A DNA stretch of 64,000 nucleotides from contig JAPYMA010000898.1 in the NCBI GenBank assembly GCA_035041965.1, forward strand, positions 62,001 through 126,000, written 5' to 3'. The stretch is from Anisakis pegreffii (lineage: Eukaryota > Nematoda > Chromadorea > Rhabditida > Anisakidae). Shown here one piece after another: positions 26,047-38,658 of the stretch. Under the pieces are notes generated by a model. It saw only the letters and a list, made by a program, of their open reading frames with translations. It made no database searches and had not been told where the DNA came from. The position numbers and the translations under genes are program-made. How positions within the stretch are numbered: the first letter of the stretch is position 1; every line of letters begins with the position of its first letter.

Positions 26047-27642
26047 CCCCTCTTCAATTTTGTCAGTGTATTTAATGACTCGCAAATTTTAATTTCGAAT
26101 CTTCGAACGCAACCGACATATTATTCACAACTCTTTGTTGAGCGATTTTCGTTGGATTAAAGAATACATACCAAAATTTCATTCCGTGTGATCTCTTCGC
26201 ACAAAGTTATTTGTCTTATTAATCCAACTCTACATTTGAAACATTAATACATGAATGTACCAATGAAGTGGACATATATCGAGAGAAACTGATAAAAACA
26301 AATATATTCGTGGTGAAACGGTCAAAGAACCGTTTGGTTGAAATGAAATTACAATATCTTCAACTGAATCGCCTGTTGATGGAAAAGCTTTATTTCGGTG
26401 ATCCATATTTGGCGTAGTTTACACAACAACAAAAATTGTTCGAATGTTGATTAACCTAGGTATGGTATTTCGCTTTACAAAAAAATCAATTAATACGATA
26501 ACATTGATAATATCAGTAAAAAAACTAATGATAATAGTGATTATGATAATGTTCTATGGGCGAATGGAAACCAAATCAACTCTGTATACAAATTAACTCG
26601 ACAATATGCATTTCATCGTATGAAGAATTGGAAATACAATTGAAAATTACTCAATGTTGCTTGCGTTTCTCAAATGTTCACATCAATTATCAATCGTAAT
26701 TACGATGACGCAATTGGTCAATCAGCGGACGATACGATACAGATTCGAAAGTATTTCGAATGTCTGCTGTGCATCGTTAGCAAAGTGAACGAATCAATGG
26801 ATTAATTCATTGATTTATTTTGCTGATCAAAAATCCTTCAAACCCAATGGAAATCCAAAAAAAAAGTAGTCGCATTAGGAGCGATAAAGCAACTAGGAGA
26901 AGTGCTTTTTGAGAAGATCAGAGAAGATAACCTCCTGCTTAGCGATTCACTTGCTTCTCACCAAGAAAAGTTACATACAGCAATCGTCAATTTGAATTAG
27001 CTAGAGTTGATCACTGTTTCATACAACCAAACAAGAAGCAACCTGGAAAAACGTATACGACCAATCAATGAAACCCGAAGAAAAGATCCAAGATTATGGG
27101 GGTTTTTTTTTCTTTTGGAACGGACAAAAGTAAAATACACAAAGCACGAACAGACACAAACAACTCAATAGATATCATTGAAAGGATGAAAAATGAGAGA
27201 TGAATTTGCTGGATACAAATTCCAAAAAGATGTTTTTTTCTTTCCTTTATCAGCAAAAACGAATTAGATGGAATCACAGAAAGGAATACGGTAAAAGCTT
27301 CTCCGGCGGTTGGTGTTTGCTTAGCAAACGTCGATCAGCTGTGAGCGATTTGGCGATTAAGAACCGATCTGTGTTGATGCTCTTAAAATCAAATGAGGAA
27401 AGTTTTCGAAGATTTTCCGGAGATCCTACGTCGTCCCAAGATGCGCCTCGCCTCTGCTGAGAGCTCTCCTCATCACAAAAGTTCTTTCATACTCTCGCGT
27501 TGCACTTCTCAATAACTACGGGACACAGCCAAATTGAGAAACGCAACCTCTGATGACAGTAACTGTGATTCTTCTTATCTCAGTTCTGATCACTGGAAAC
27601 AAGAGTGAAAGAGGCAAAATCGATGAGAACTAGTAAAGCGAA

Positions 27643-28068
27643 ATGAATAATAATGTTTGGGATGTATTTTCATGGCGATTATATCGAATATTGCTATTGC
27701 TACTGCTATTCTCAGAATTGTGGTTTCCTTGGAAGCAGCCAAGTCACAGCCATATTCCATTTTTACAATCTCACCACATGAGACGAAGAGAGGCTTTACA
27801 TATAGATTCTAAGCTGCACGCACGACCAAATTTAAGTAATTGGCCAAAAACAATTGAAAATTTCTTAAAAATATATCTACAAATGATCACCAAACGCACT
27901 AATAAGATTCAGCGAGTTGGGTGGAATAATCCCAAGCACTGCCTAACACTGCCTACACCTCGCATGCTACCTTTGACGATGCTCCTCAGAGAGAATGTAA
28001 TCAGGAGATTCGGGACAGTGAAATTCACTGAATTATACGGTATATTCACTGAACTCCTAGACTCCTAG
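27643..28068 (+). CDS. Uncertain ORF, 141 codons
   Basis: The longest unassigned ATG-initiated open frame between the kinesin and PIP kinase genes. The first 30 residues include RLLLLLLLF-like hydrophobic sequence that resembles a signal peptide; the rest is basic with scattered Trp and His. There are no cysteine pattern, no domain and no matching splice sites. An ORF of this size can arise by chance in 64 kb, so I give it little weight. Confidence 0.18.
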   Translation: MNNNVWDVFSWRLYRILLLLLLFSELWFPWKQPSHSHIPFLQSHHMRRREALHIDSKLHARPNLSNWPKTIENFLKIYLQMITKRTNKIQRVGWNNPKHCLTLPTPRMLPLTMLLRENVIRRFGTVKFTELYGIFTELLDS

Positions 28069-28309
28069 AATGAAGAAGAAACGTCTCGTGTCAATAGTCA
28101 CATCGAAAAAGCAAACTAGAACGTCTAAAATTCACAATAGCAAAAAAATACGATATCAACACGGCAGCTACCAAAAAGAACACAAACAAAGCCGACAATA
28201 AGGTTAGAGTAAAACATTGAAACAAATCGAGTGAATCAGCGAAACTGTGCATCATCAAAACGGCCAATGTTTGAACATACTCACCTGGAGAAGGTAAGTA
28301 TTTAAACAT

Positions 28310-28332
28310 AAGTACTTACTAAGTAAGTACTT
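28310..28332. repeat. Perfect inverted repeat
   Basis: AAGTACTTACT, one base, AGTAAGTACTT: 11-bp perfect arms, with a further AAGTA-type unit on either side. Function unknown. Confidence 0.8.
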
Positions 28333-29841
28333 ACTTTCAAAAATTTCTAATTCAAATCCAAACCAAGATATTGCGTAAGACTCAGCCAAACATTCACAAT
28401 TGAACGTTTTGAGATGGTAGTATACAAATCAAATAAATGCACATTATTAAGAATCAAAAGTTTACAAAACACAAAAAAAAGATCTTAATACGCTGCTGCG
28501 GTATTCATTAAAGAAACCATAAGAGAAAGGAGACGAGGACCAAGTTGTAACGTTTCGAATGAAAGCTATAGCAGAAAAAAAAATCAGACGAGAACGGATA
28601 ACATCGAATGAAAACAATTGAGATAGAGTTGAATTATTCGAAGATGAATACAAAAATTTAGAAGCGATTCAACGCTATCCATCCATCATACTGTTGCTAA
28701 TTTGGCAGTGCCACTGCTCTCTGAAGCTATAGTGTTTGAATGAAACGCGAACTTAATGAAACATCAATGATGGATGATGTTTTCCCGATGATAAGTCAAA
28801 CTTCACTCATAACGGAATCGAATCAAAGCCATCAATGAAAACATAACCGATGTACATAAATACATACATACATACACAAAAACATGCTTATTGTAAACTT
28901 ATTGTCAATTGCATTTCTTCTAACTAATTTGTTAAGTATCTGAAACCATCTGAAGGAATTCATCATCTTCCTTTTTGAATCACTTTTCATTTCTCAGCAA
29001 AATTTCCAATTCCTTCTTGGATACGACTCGAACCGCTACCGAAATATCTATCAAATTAACTCAAACGTGTGCAAATAAGAAAGAATCAATATCCTACGCA
29101 GTTTAACCGAAATGTTCTGATGAGTATCATCTCTTGATGATGTTACAGTAATAAGATTCCTATGACCATGACTCTTATCATCATTCTCATCGTTATTTTC
29201 ATTTGCATTATCAATGTATTACAATACAAAACGTTCGCTAAAGATCAATGGACGGATAGGACAATTCAAAAAAAGAGAAGATTACAACGTAGAACGAACA
29301 AGCGGTAAAACAAATTAGGCGCTGATATACATACGAATGGAACAAAAGTAAAATAATGCCGTTGATAAAATGAATGATGAAAACGACAAGAAATGAAAAT
29401 GGTTATGAGAATGACAACGTTACAACAGCAACAATAATATTAATAGTAATCATAATCACAATAATAAAGATAATGATGATAGATTGAATAAAATAAATAA
29501 GCGATTTAAAACAAATTAAAAAAAACACTGCAAAAATTGGCAAATAAATGTCAGTCGATGAGTCTAATACACAAAAAGACCACTGTTGCATTACAAAAAC
29601 GGAGAGTACCTCCCTTATGCCTGAAACTACAACACATTATATTAATCACAACAATGGCGATAATAACATCGAAGTGATCATTTTGTCATTCATTCATAAA
29701 AATAATTATAATAATAACGACGACAACAATTATGAAAGTAACATTGAAAACGTTAACAATAATCCAAAATAAAATCGACTCACCAAAACGAAACGTTCTT
29801 TTTATCAAGCACAACACAACAACACTCACTCTATTGCTATT

Positions 29842-32800
29842 CTATGGTCCACCATCAGGATTCACACTCACTGCTCTTGTGGCGAAATCCAGAAGACGAC
29901 GGGCATACTAAAATCAATTGTTCACTCAACACACATTCTCGCATCAAATTCATGGTCGACTCAATTCGCTCTAAAAAATAAATCTCAACCAGAGTTCAGT
30001 CCAGTACCTGATCTGGTTTCACCGTCGAGATATTTTCGGCTTCAGATCCATACTTCACTGCCTTTGCGGCCGATGCGGTTCGTTTCTTCACTCCGTAATA
30101 GGTGAGGATATCCACCAAACCGATGAAGTATATCAGTCGTTTTGAGCTCACTGCAATCAGCACAACAACATCGCTTTGTTCGCTTCGCTTTTTCTATTAT
30201 TCAATTAAAGACCGTGATTACACTATTCTCCATCAATGAACGGAATGAAGTTTTAAAATTTCAAACAAAAAAAATTCAATCACTCAATCAAACGATCAAA
30301 TGTAAACAAACGAACATGGATTGCTCGATATCGCAAAGAATTCATCGTCGAGATCAGGTCCTCCGGGTGGAATCGGTGCAAATGCTCCGGTTGAAGGTAA
30401 TGGCGAGTCTGGAGGTGTCGGCACAAGCTCATCTCCGGACGCTTCCGCATCCGACTGATCACCACCAGCCGGCGGCTGACTTGCGGCTGCTTCGGCTTCG
30501 GCTCGATCCATATCGTGAATTCCTGACCAGATACAAAAAGGTTATCGCAAGAAATGATTCGATCACCCTTTGCACCATTTTTTCAGCTAAGCTCACCACT
30601 TCCCACAACAATCCTACATCAAAATGGCATCACTTACTCGGCATGAATTTAAAAAAAAAAATTCATCATGCCATACATCAACAAGAAATAGATGGAGTTC
30701 ATGAATCGTAACTAAACATGATGACATGTATCCGGATCACATCATACAAGTTATTCACTCACCAACAAGAAGTGAATAGTCCATGAGATGAAGACGTGCC
30801 AGAAATTCCGTATCAGCGCTCAGCATAGTCACCAACTTCTCACGCGCATCCTCTGGCAACAACAACTTGTAGTTATCCTCCAGAAAATCGTTATCCTTAA
30901 GCGAACAATTCAGTTTACTAAGTTAACATGAGAACAACAACTAATCAATCGCTATTTAATTAATTTCAATTTAATATCAGAGAATCATCCCGAGAAGAAT
31001 GTTTCCAACTCTTTCAGTTAAGACAAACTATTAATTATCGATCATCAAAATGATACAATCAAACTGAGAAAACCTCAGCTTACCTTTAAAGTAGGCAGCT
31101 CTTTTGTTTTCTCTTTCTCACTTGCTTGTCTTTGTACGGTAGAACCCTACAAAAAACGGAATATAAAAAAAATGAATCAAGTTCGCCATTCACGCAATTG
31201 AAGCCATTTTGCGAAATGGTGAGAGAATCATGATCTTCCTCACTGATGATATTAAACAATTAAAAATGCACTCTTCACAGAAATTCATACGAAAGAAAAC
31301 TCAATTCACAAATTGAAAAGTAATCATTCAACTGAACTCTAGAAAGATTGAACGTCCTCAAAAATCTTATTATATATAATATTACAAATGATTATTTTTA
31401 AAAATATAAAACGTAAAAATGTTATCACATGCACAATTATTTCTTTCAACGAACGATACGATATCGCAGTGAAGAAGAATAGAATTTACCTTCAAATCGT
31501 ATTTCCGATGAACCTTATACTTCCGACCGAATATATTGCGCATGACAATCAAGTACGTCTCACCGCCATCCACCGTTATTCGATATAAGCCAAGATATTG
31601 TGGCAGAAGTGTTTTGCCGTGCTTTTCCACAACATACTACAACATTCATCAACCATCAACAGACAAATCGAGTACGCCATATTCACTATCAAATCGCATT
31701 AAGGCACCTAACCGAATGGTTTAATATGATAATATTATGACGAATACACCCTCACCTCATGATAGAATCTGAGTATTGAATGGATCTCCGCTACTGCTTC
31801 TGAATCCAACGTTTTGATCACGAATTTCTTATCGTACGAGATGAACAATCGCGGTCCACTCTTATCTGCCTGATCGTGTTCAGGATCTGGTTCGTAGCAA
31901 GTCAGTGAACGCTGAAACAACACGCAATCAACATCTGTGTGATCCATTATCGTCGAAATAGATGAAATCATCTCCCTGGCATTAGTGATGATAACTGAAA
32001 CGAACACAACAGAAGGTGCTTACCAAGTATTCGTTCTGATCCACACCGAATTGCTCTCTCAAATTGCGGAACACATTCGGGCAATAGTCCTTCACTTTGA
32101 AATGACTCGGCATATTATCTCTGAAATGAGACCAACAACAAACTCACTGACTATTCTGCTCATTCCTCATCTATTCAGGTTCTTCGTTAACGTTCACATA
32201 TGAAAATATAAGAATACGAAAAAAAAAGAAAAATCCAATGAAATCAGCTCTGAAAAAGTAAACATTTCATACTCACTTATTGAAGAGGTGATAATCAACT
32301 TTGATTTTTGTGCTTGCCTTGAAGTCATCTGGCATCAATAAGCCTGGTGGTGGAACGTGCATCAGTTCGCCGATCTGCAACCAACACCGACAATTCAACT
32401 GGTCTTATCCAACCAATTTCATATTCAATATTCAAAGTTATTTCTATAAAAGTTCCGTGAACGAATCTACCACACCACTGACTTTCCTCAATAACAAAAT
32501 AGAGATTATGAAGTACATGAAACTGCTTCGACCAGCACCAATAAATAGTGAAAATCAAACAGATGCCAAATTACTTTTGATAAATGCTCATCTCTAATGG
32601 TAACCTACTGATCAATCTTGCTACACGATGATTATTTATTCAGTTGGTATTCAAATAGTCGATAAAAAGCAATCTCTTACAATCTCAATGAGTAAATATA
32701 GTTGCCATAAATGTCTAGTCTTGATAAGGGACCATGGCTCAGGTCGATGTTATGTGTTCATGTTTCATTTTATCACGTTATTGATGAACGACTTTAGGAC

Positions 32801-33418
32801 AGCATCTGTTGTGTTCTCCTTTCAGTTGCGCATTCATCTTTATTTGACGACGAATATTTCATTTTCAACAACACAGAAGATAACCCTTTCTTGATGACGC
32901 AACCAAAAAAGATTCCAATCGAAGCTTATTTCGCAACCAAAGTGTTGCACGTATAAACGAAATCAATCCAGTCAAAAAACCGAATGTATGCATCACAAGG
33001 TAAACACCCATTCCCTTTGTTCCTTCGAACTGATAAAAATTTTATGACTCCTTCAAATCAAAACCCTGATGAACGCCTTATGTCAATAATACACAACAGA
33101 TCTGTCACAATCAAACTAATTCCTTCCGTAACTGAAAACGAACGCAGTAAATATCGACTGTGAGCGATGATCAATATCACGTGATAAGGACCACAGAAAT
33201 TACGGCACGAAAATTATTGCCAAAATTCCCCAAATGAATGAATAAGGAGAGAAATTTTGAAAATAAACCGAGAATTGAAAAATTCTAACCGTATGATTTA
33301 CACCCCACATGAACACAGAAAGCAGCGGTTCTTTTGCTCGGAATAATTTCCATTTTGGTACCAACACTTTACCCTTGCTCCGTTTACCGGCTCGAGGCGT
33401 CTTCTTCTTCGATGACAT
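29842..33418 (-). CDS. ppk-2: Phosphatidylinositol 5-phosphate 4-kinase (type II PIP kinase), 10 exons
   Basis: Exons from 5' to 3' on the minus strand: 33418-33290, 32374-32277, 32120-32024, 31911-31756, 31636-31490, 31146-31084, 30895-30763, 30522-30316, 30150-30008, 29907-29842. They join in frame to 412 codons, close to the usual 400-416. The family phosphorylates PI5P to PI(4,5)P2. Seen here: a Lys/Arg-rich N terminus, [19 protein letters not shown], the ATP-binding Lys in FVIKTL (K141), YDLKGSTV, LPTLKDNDF, the catalytic [11 protein letters not shown] (268-278) and VDILTYYG (356-363). An activation loop of type II character ends in [12 protein letters not shown]. Between the catalytic motif and the last lobe there is a 65-residue Ala/Pro/Asp-rich insert with TPPDSP, as in vertebrate PIP4K2. 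Type II rather than type I is chosen from overall sequence and the activation loop. The start is the ATG just after a strong acceptor. Intact. Confidence 0.95.
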
Positions 33419-33430
33419 CACTCACCCCTT

Positions 33431-33439
33431 CTAAAAATA
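33431..33439 (-). promoter_or_regulatory. 3' splice acceptor just upstream of the PIP kinase start
   Basis: On the minus strand TATTTTTAG lies 12 nt before the ATG. In nematodes this position and U-rich form are typical of a spliced-leader trans-splice site; a short 5'UTR intron is the alternative. No outron donor was identified. Confidence 0.5.
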
Positions 33440-34447
33440 AAGTGACGCGTGTTCGGATGACACCAGATGGAACAACGACCGCGAAGAAAAACTAAAAATT
33501 TTGAACGAACGGAACATTTAAACAGCGTGCTGCACAGGTCATAAAATTAACTATCATTCACCACATAATTGCACTCAATTCAGATTCAGCTGCTCAAAGT
33601 GTGAACGATTTTTTAATAGACATAAAAGTGTAGAGTTTGACCATAAAAACGTTGCGATATTCATTAGATTACGAAAGAGCGGTACTAGACATAACATAAC
33701 AATGTGGAGAATAATTGTCGAATGCGAACTAAAAAAAACAACGGTGTGTGAGAGGTGAATTACTAAACGATGTGAATCATGCACTGAAGCAATTGTGTGT
33801 AATATTTAAACATTCGTATAATCCGCAAACCAGGTGAATCTGAGATTTGTAAACACGATAAAGTGCACACTGATCGATCTTATAGTGAAATGATGAATGA
33901 AGAGAGGGAATGTCTACGACGATCAAGATGGGGACTGAGTAAGTGCATATGACTTTAATCTATATGCAATGAAGTTCGGCCCTTCCGAAAAATAAAGAGA
34001 TGATACCGAATACATATATATGGATTTTGTAGAGGAGAACAACGAGCTGGAGGATATAGGTGATAAACTAGATAAGCGGAATACACGATTTGAACGCATG
34101 TAAAAAAAATTTGAACAATTGTGAAGAAAACTAATTACCAGTCTTCTTATGATTATATCGGCGAAAAATGCAGAAAAAAAACTTTACTTTTGCACGAGTA
34201 CAATCGAGGAGAAACTCAAAGATCTTAAAAAAAGAGAACAATCCCTGATATAATAAAAACGTCATATTAATGTCTACCGAATGAATTCAACGCAATCAAA
34301 AATTGTCTCAAATAATTGTTAAAAGATTAAGCTATAAAACACCATACGTGTTCACTTCCAAACAGCAATAAAACGGAAAGAAACAGAAGAAAACAGGCTC
34401 AGTCCTGGAAAGGAATAGCCTTAAGAGTGAACGATATCTGGATTCTG
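33440..34447. other. Intergenic upstream of PIP kinase
   Basis: No gene recognised. A 29-codon acidic/basic ORF with a true ATG starts near 34021 (plus) and ends TAA near 34103; it has no features beyond high charge and is too short to support. Confidence 0.5.
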
Positions 34448-34620
34448 GATCAGATATCCAAATCCAGACATCAGTACTGACGATAACCGGATCCCTCGTT
34501 GGATATCGACATTTGGACTGCATTACTGATGATACCCGGACTCCGGCTTGATATCAAAATCCGGACAACAGTATTGATGATATCCGGACTCTCTGTTGGA
34601 TATGAAAATCCAGATAACAA
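34448..34620. repeat. 49-bp tandem satellite, about 3.5 copies
   Basis: Units start at about 34453, 34502, 34550 and 34599, each GATATCnAAATCCGGAC followed by CAGTAnTGATGATAnCCGGA. The words GGATATC and CCGGAT recur in both orientations, so each unit is itself weakly palindromic. Copies differ at a minority of positions. Confidence 0.85.
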
Positions 34621-35232
34621 CATCTTGAGCCACTAGCCACTATTGATGATCAATTGCGACCAGTTGGTCACATGCCAATTATTGAAGTTCGCAAAACGAT
34701 TGAAAATCGAATATCTTTGAAGGTTCCAATATTAGATGTATTGAAGCTCATTAGTCCAATTAAATAAGAAGATCAATGAGCAGTTACCCAATGGATTGAG
34801 AAGTGAATCTTGATGCCATAAAAACAGAATGAAAAATACATCGTATCGATGCCAAAGTCGACGGACTTCTTCGATCTATTAAGAGAGTGACTGCAAAAGC
34901 AATAAGCCGAGGGATTTAGCTGTATGTGCAACGTATCGTTAAGAATTCTATAAAAAACTCTGATTATAATTAATTCGTCTCTCGTGCTCGCAACAGGAAT
35001 TACTCATTGTCAGCGTTATAAAGCCTATTAATTCCAAGTTCATGCTATTTTTATAGGACAACGAGTAGTGTGGTTTTAATTTGTTTTTTATGCAATAAAA
35101 TGCGACATTGATTCGGCAAATATGCACACTGAACAGTTACAGTTAAACATACTCATAAATCAAGATAGTGGATCATGCTATAAGTCACTGAAAATTGCAA
35201 CAAATGAAAGATTCATGATATTGTCAAATAAA
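34621..35232. other. Intergenic, nothing recognised
   Basis: AT-rich sequence with no ORF or repeat that I can support. Confidence 0.5.
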
Positions 35233-35353
35233 AAGGAAAGGTCACAAAGTTTTCCTGGCCTTTCGGGATGAGACACGCATCATAATGTAGTGCTCGTGTA
35301 GCTGATCAAGGATATGCAAAAAATCTTTGCAATGGACAACGGGGACGCGAGAT
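35233..35353 (+). repeat. Diverged third copy of the foldback-element arm
   Basis: Matches the left arm at about 1106-1230: AGGAAAGGTCAC, CCTTTCGGGATGAGACA, GTGTAGCTGATCAAGGAT, TTTGCAATGGACAACGGGGACGCGAGAT. It lacks the tRNA-like part and no opposing arm is seen nearby, so this is a solo or truncated terminus, older than the 1-2 kb element. Confidence 0.75.
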
Positions 35354-35929
35354 AAGAATTGATTGCAACAGACATAAGATCCGTGAACAATTCTAAATGA
35401 GGATCGCTACTCATTTTATTAATGAACTCAATACTCATGAGTTTTGTTAGCTCAAAGCGGAATGCTTTCAACGCAGCAAAGTTGGATGACTGAGTTTACT
35501 CTGCTCGAAAAGATTAATGATAATGCGAAAGCATAACTTTACAAAGTGGCAAAACTGATGTAACCCAATTGCGAATGAACGTTGTTTGCGAATGAACGCC
35601 ATTATGGCCGCGATGATAAATGTTGCCATTGCGCAATGCAGCGGATCACTCGCTTCGAATAACCAAACGAACACTCGCATAATCCATGTATTCGATTAGT
35701 CAACATAGGCAATGACCATTTCTCTTTTAATATGCGTCAGCTCCATGAAAATTTGTTCTTAACTTTATGTAAAAGTTCCTAATAGCTGTTGACACAACGA
35801 AACGTGACATAAGAATTTCACAAAATTATTGAATCAGGAAATGTTTTTGCATTTCTTTTGGTAAATTCAAACAAGCGTTGAAACTTGAATATTCAACATG
35901 AACGCGCATTCAACATGAATCACTCAAAT

Positions 35930-36740
35930 GAGATCTGTCTCAATTACATAGCGCAGTCGCGCTCATTCACACAAAGTGATCACTACAGAGCAATCAATAC
36001 GTTCATATGGCAATAGGCGGATGTAGATTTTCGAGCTAACCGTCTTCTCAGGTTTGCCCGGAAACATGTGAATTTCTTTTCACCATTCGACCCAGCAGAA
36101 CCTCTAGATTCAGAATATTATAAACTTTACTGAGCAATTTGGCTTAGTTCAGGAGATATAGGCATTTTGTTAATAATATCTCGGGTGCCACATTCAAGGC
36201 TACCGTAAGCTCAAGTTTGCCCAGTAACATATGAATTATTTTGCATCAGTCCATCCAACTGGACCTCTTCATTCAGAAAAATATATATGTTGTCGAGCGA
36301 TTTTGCTTTCTTCAGCAGATATAACCATTTTACTAGACCTATCTCAATTAGATGGCGCAGTCGCGCTCATTCTTCTTCTCATGCAATCATAATTGGTCGG
36401 CAATGTCCATGATGTTCTGAAATTAGAGGTTCTAAGCAATCGAATAGTGCAAAAATATTTATAGGTTACCGGGCAAACATGAGAGTACGGTTACCTTGAA
36501 TGTTGGTAACCTCGATAGAGCTATAGTGAGGTATTAATATTGATCGATGGAGCAATTTTGCGCTTGTTGTCGACGTAGCTTTATTAAAATCATTGCAAAT
36601 CCTCAGGAAACCAGAATTGTTCAACAACATATTTGTTTTTCTGAATGTAATGATTCAATGGATCAAATGTTGCCCAAAAATTTATGTGTTACTTGGCAAA
36701 CTTGAGTATAGGTAGGCTCGAAAATGGTAACGGTTCTGTG
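35930..36740. repeat. Diverged repeat family in direct and inverted copies
   Basis: A unit of roughly 140-165 bp containing TTTGCCCGGAAACATGTGAAT occurs at about 36050 and again at about 36215 (TTTGCCCAGTAACATATGAAT). Opposite-orientation versions lie at about 36425-36495 and 36650-36725. A phrase ATGGCGCAGTCGCGCTCATTC brackets the direct pair (about 35950 and 36355). A further relative is near 45900. Confidence 0.65.
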
Positions 36741-36965
36741 AGGTTTGCTCTTCGTTGTTCGGCGTCTATATTAAATTCGAGTAATCGGTATGGTCGATCT
36801 CAAACCGGCGTTCTTTTGAACATATCTCTGTAGAGTCTCAGAAATCTGAGCTTATCCATGTTATCGACCCAAACAACTGGTTCCTTAGTAGGTATGGTAA
36901 GGTTTCTGATGCTATTCGAGTAGCCGATCGTGAGCAATTTCACTGTTCCGCGAAAGACTACTATA
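36741..36965. other. Unassigned, flanks the hairpin
   Basis: No ORF or repeat recognised between the repeat family and the miRNA-like hairpin. Confidence 0.4.
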
Positions 36966-37030
36966 TATGCAGTGCTGTATCAATGATCTCCACATGATTG
37001 ATGTGGTGATGATTGATACAGCATTGCATG
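36966..37030 (+). ncRNA. Candidate pre-miRNA-like hairpin
   Basis: The 65-nt segment folds on itself. A 19-bp lower stem pairs 36966-36984 with 37012-37030 with two G-U pairs. Then come a 1x1 mismatch, 3 bp, another 1x1 mismatch and a 6-bp upper stem CCACAT/ATGTGG, closed by a 5-nt loop. Size, near-perfect stem and small symmetric mismatches resemble animal pre-miRNAs. The short loop and repeat-rich surroundings mean it could instead be a small inverted-repeat transposon remnant. No family seed was recognised. The opposite strand would fold equally well. Confidence 0.4.
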
Positions 37031-37929
37031 CGTAGATTTTGTACCATCTTCAAGGTATCGCGGTCTTAAGATTTGCCCATTATCGTTCCGAATGTTAATA
37101 TTTCATTCGACAATTAGGCGATTATCCATATTTCACTTTAATTCGTTCATCCTTTCGAATGTTTTGCACCATTTGGGCGACATTGGCTGAACCATCCCGA
37201 TAGCTTTACAGCTAACTCCACCTTGTATTTTGGCTAACCTTTACCAAATGTTCTTAATATTTTGTTTCTTTCGGGTTATGACTATGATGTATCGTTGTTG
37301 AAGATTGGGTGTTGTGTTTTCCTTATAATTCTTGTAAATGATGACAACTTAGCTCTTCAAATCATTTTAGCGTTGATATTTTGTTGGGTAATTTTGTTCG
37401 ATCATTCAACTTCGAGTGATTCTGTTTAGAGCTCTACTTATGGTAGAAAATTCAGTAGTATGTTTTGTCCACGTTTTGTTTGTATTTGTCAATATTCGTA
37501 TTTGAAAATATCACTGAGTATATGTCCCCATCTCAATTCCATTCCACCTAAATATATCAGTTTCTCTATGCCTTTTTTGTGCTACTCCTTAGGTATATGA
37601 TCAACTTTCTCGAAAATTTCGCAACTGTTTGTCCGCGCGACAGACTATGCAGAGTAGATCAGTTGTATAGTGTTACAGGCTAGACTACAGCGACTTTATA
37701 TGAATCTGTGAGGTATTGAGAGTGTTCAGGGGTGATCAGACAGATTGTGCGCAGCATTCGAATGTTTATACACTTCTATTCATCATTTTAACGTTTTTTC
37801 TTGTGGTGCGGTGTTATGCTGTGAGTGGGCTGTTGCGCAGCGGTAATACGTGTTATGCTTGACGGAGTTTAACGGATTCAAAATATATCGAATCAGATAT
37901 TGTTCAGGGGGCATAGGATGGTTATTACT
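37031..37929. other. Unassigned
   Basis: AT-rich sequence without a supported gene or repeat. Confidence 0.4.
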
Positions 37930-38070
37930 CGACTTTGTTTATTAGGTCATTTATTAGGTGTTAATTGTTTATTGGGTTTATTAGGTGTTAATGACTTTTT
38001 TCAGGTGTTAATGACTTGAATTTGTTTATTAGGTGTTAATGACTCGATATTATTAGGTGATTGTCATATT
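37930..38070 (+). repeat. Short tandem repeats of TTTATTAGGTGTTAATGAC
   Basis: Five or so imperfect units of TTTATTAGGTGTTAATGACT with variable spacing. Confidence 0.75.
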
Positions 38071-38658
38071 ATGGCGTGTTGATTTGTCATCACTAATGCG
38101 GACTGCTATTCTACGATCAATGATTTTATTTTAAGATGGTCGATGCGGGAGGAAAATGCCCTCCGATAGGGCTCGCAGTCTTCGCGGAATTTCGTTTATG
38201 GTGAGTATTTACAATCAGTTATCGTTCATCAATCGAAATTTATTTCAGTTGTTGTTATACTTTATGATGAAGTATTTATTTATGACATCTTATCTATTTT
38301 CATGTTATACTGGTTCATTACTACCAATAAACATCTATTGTCTCATTTTCAGGATTTATTTCGATGGCACCGGATGTTTTTCAGCCCTTCAAGAGGGCAA
38401 AGAACGAATTATGTATTTATCATTATTACAATTATTTATTATTACAAATTGGAATGTTACAATTATAAAAGAATATAACAATAGCGACAGACGATGGATG
38501 GTTGTAAATATTATAGTTATTGGTAAATGAAATATTATTATTTCAACAATTCAACGGGAACGACGCAGCGCATGGAAGCGCTAGGTTTGTTGAAAGGTTT
38601 ACCTCTTATCATCTTTTTCGAAATTCTTTAAATTTTTTAGGGTATGAATAAATGAGCC

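Larger units (their letters stand above)
26047..29841. other. Intergenic between kinesin start and PIP kinase end
   Basis: About 3.8 kb that must contain the kinesin promoter and the PIP kinase 3' end. Candidate small ORFs, none with a recognised domain: plus strand 27200-27460 (86 codons, basic) and 27643-28068 (141 codons, ATG start, hydrophobic start followed by basic residues). On the minus strand near 28130-28290 there is a hydrophobic open stretch that could be a membrane-spanning exon. AT-rich simple sequence occurs around 29410-29760. Confidence 0.4.

Noticed and set aside
26046..26085. Longer kinesin N terminus starting at 26085
   Set aside because: That start is a TTG with an in-frame stop directly upstream; the ATG at 26046 gives a normal kinesin N terminus.
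30142..30711. 189-codon plus-strand ORF, the second longest in the window
   Set aside because: It overlaps two PIP kinase exons in antisense and an intron; no domain or codon signal of its own.
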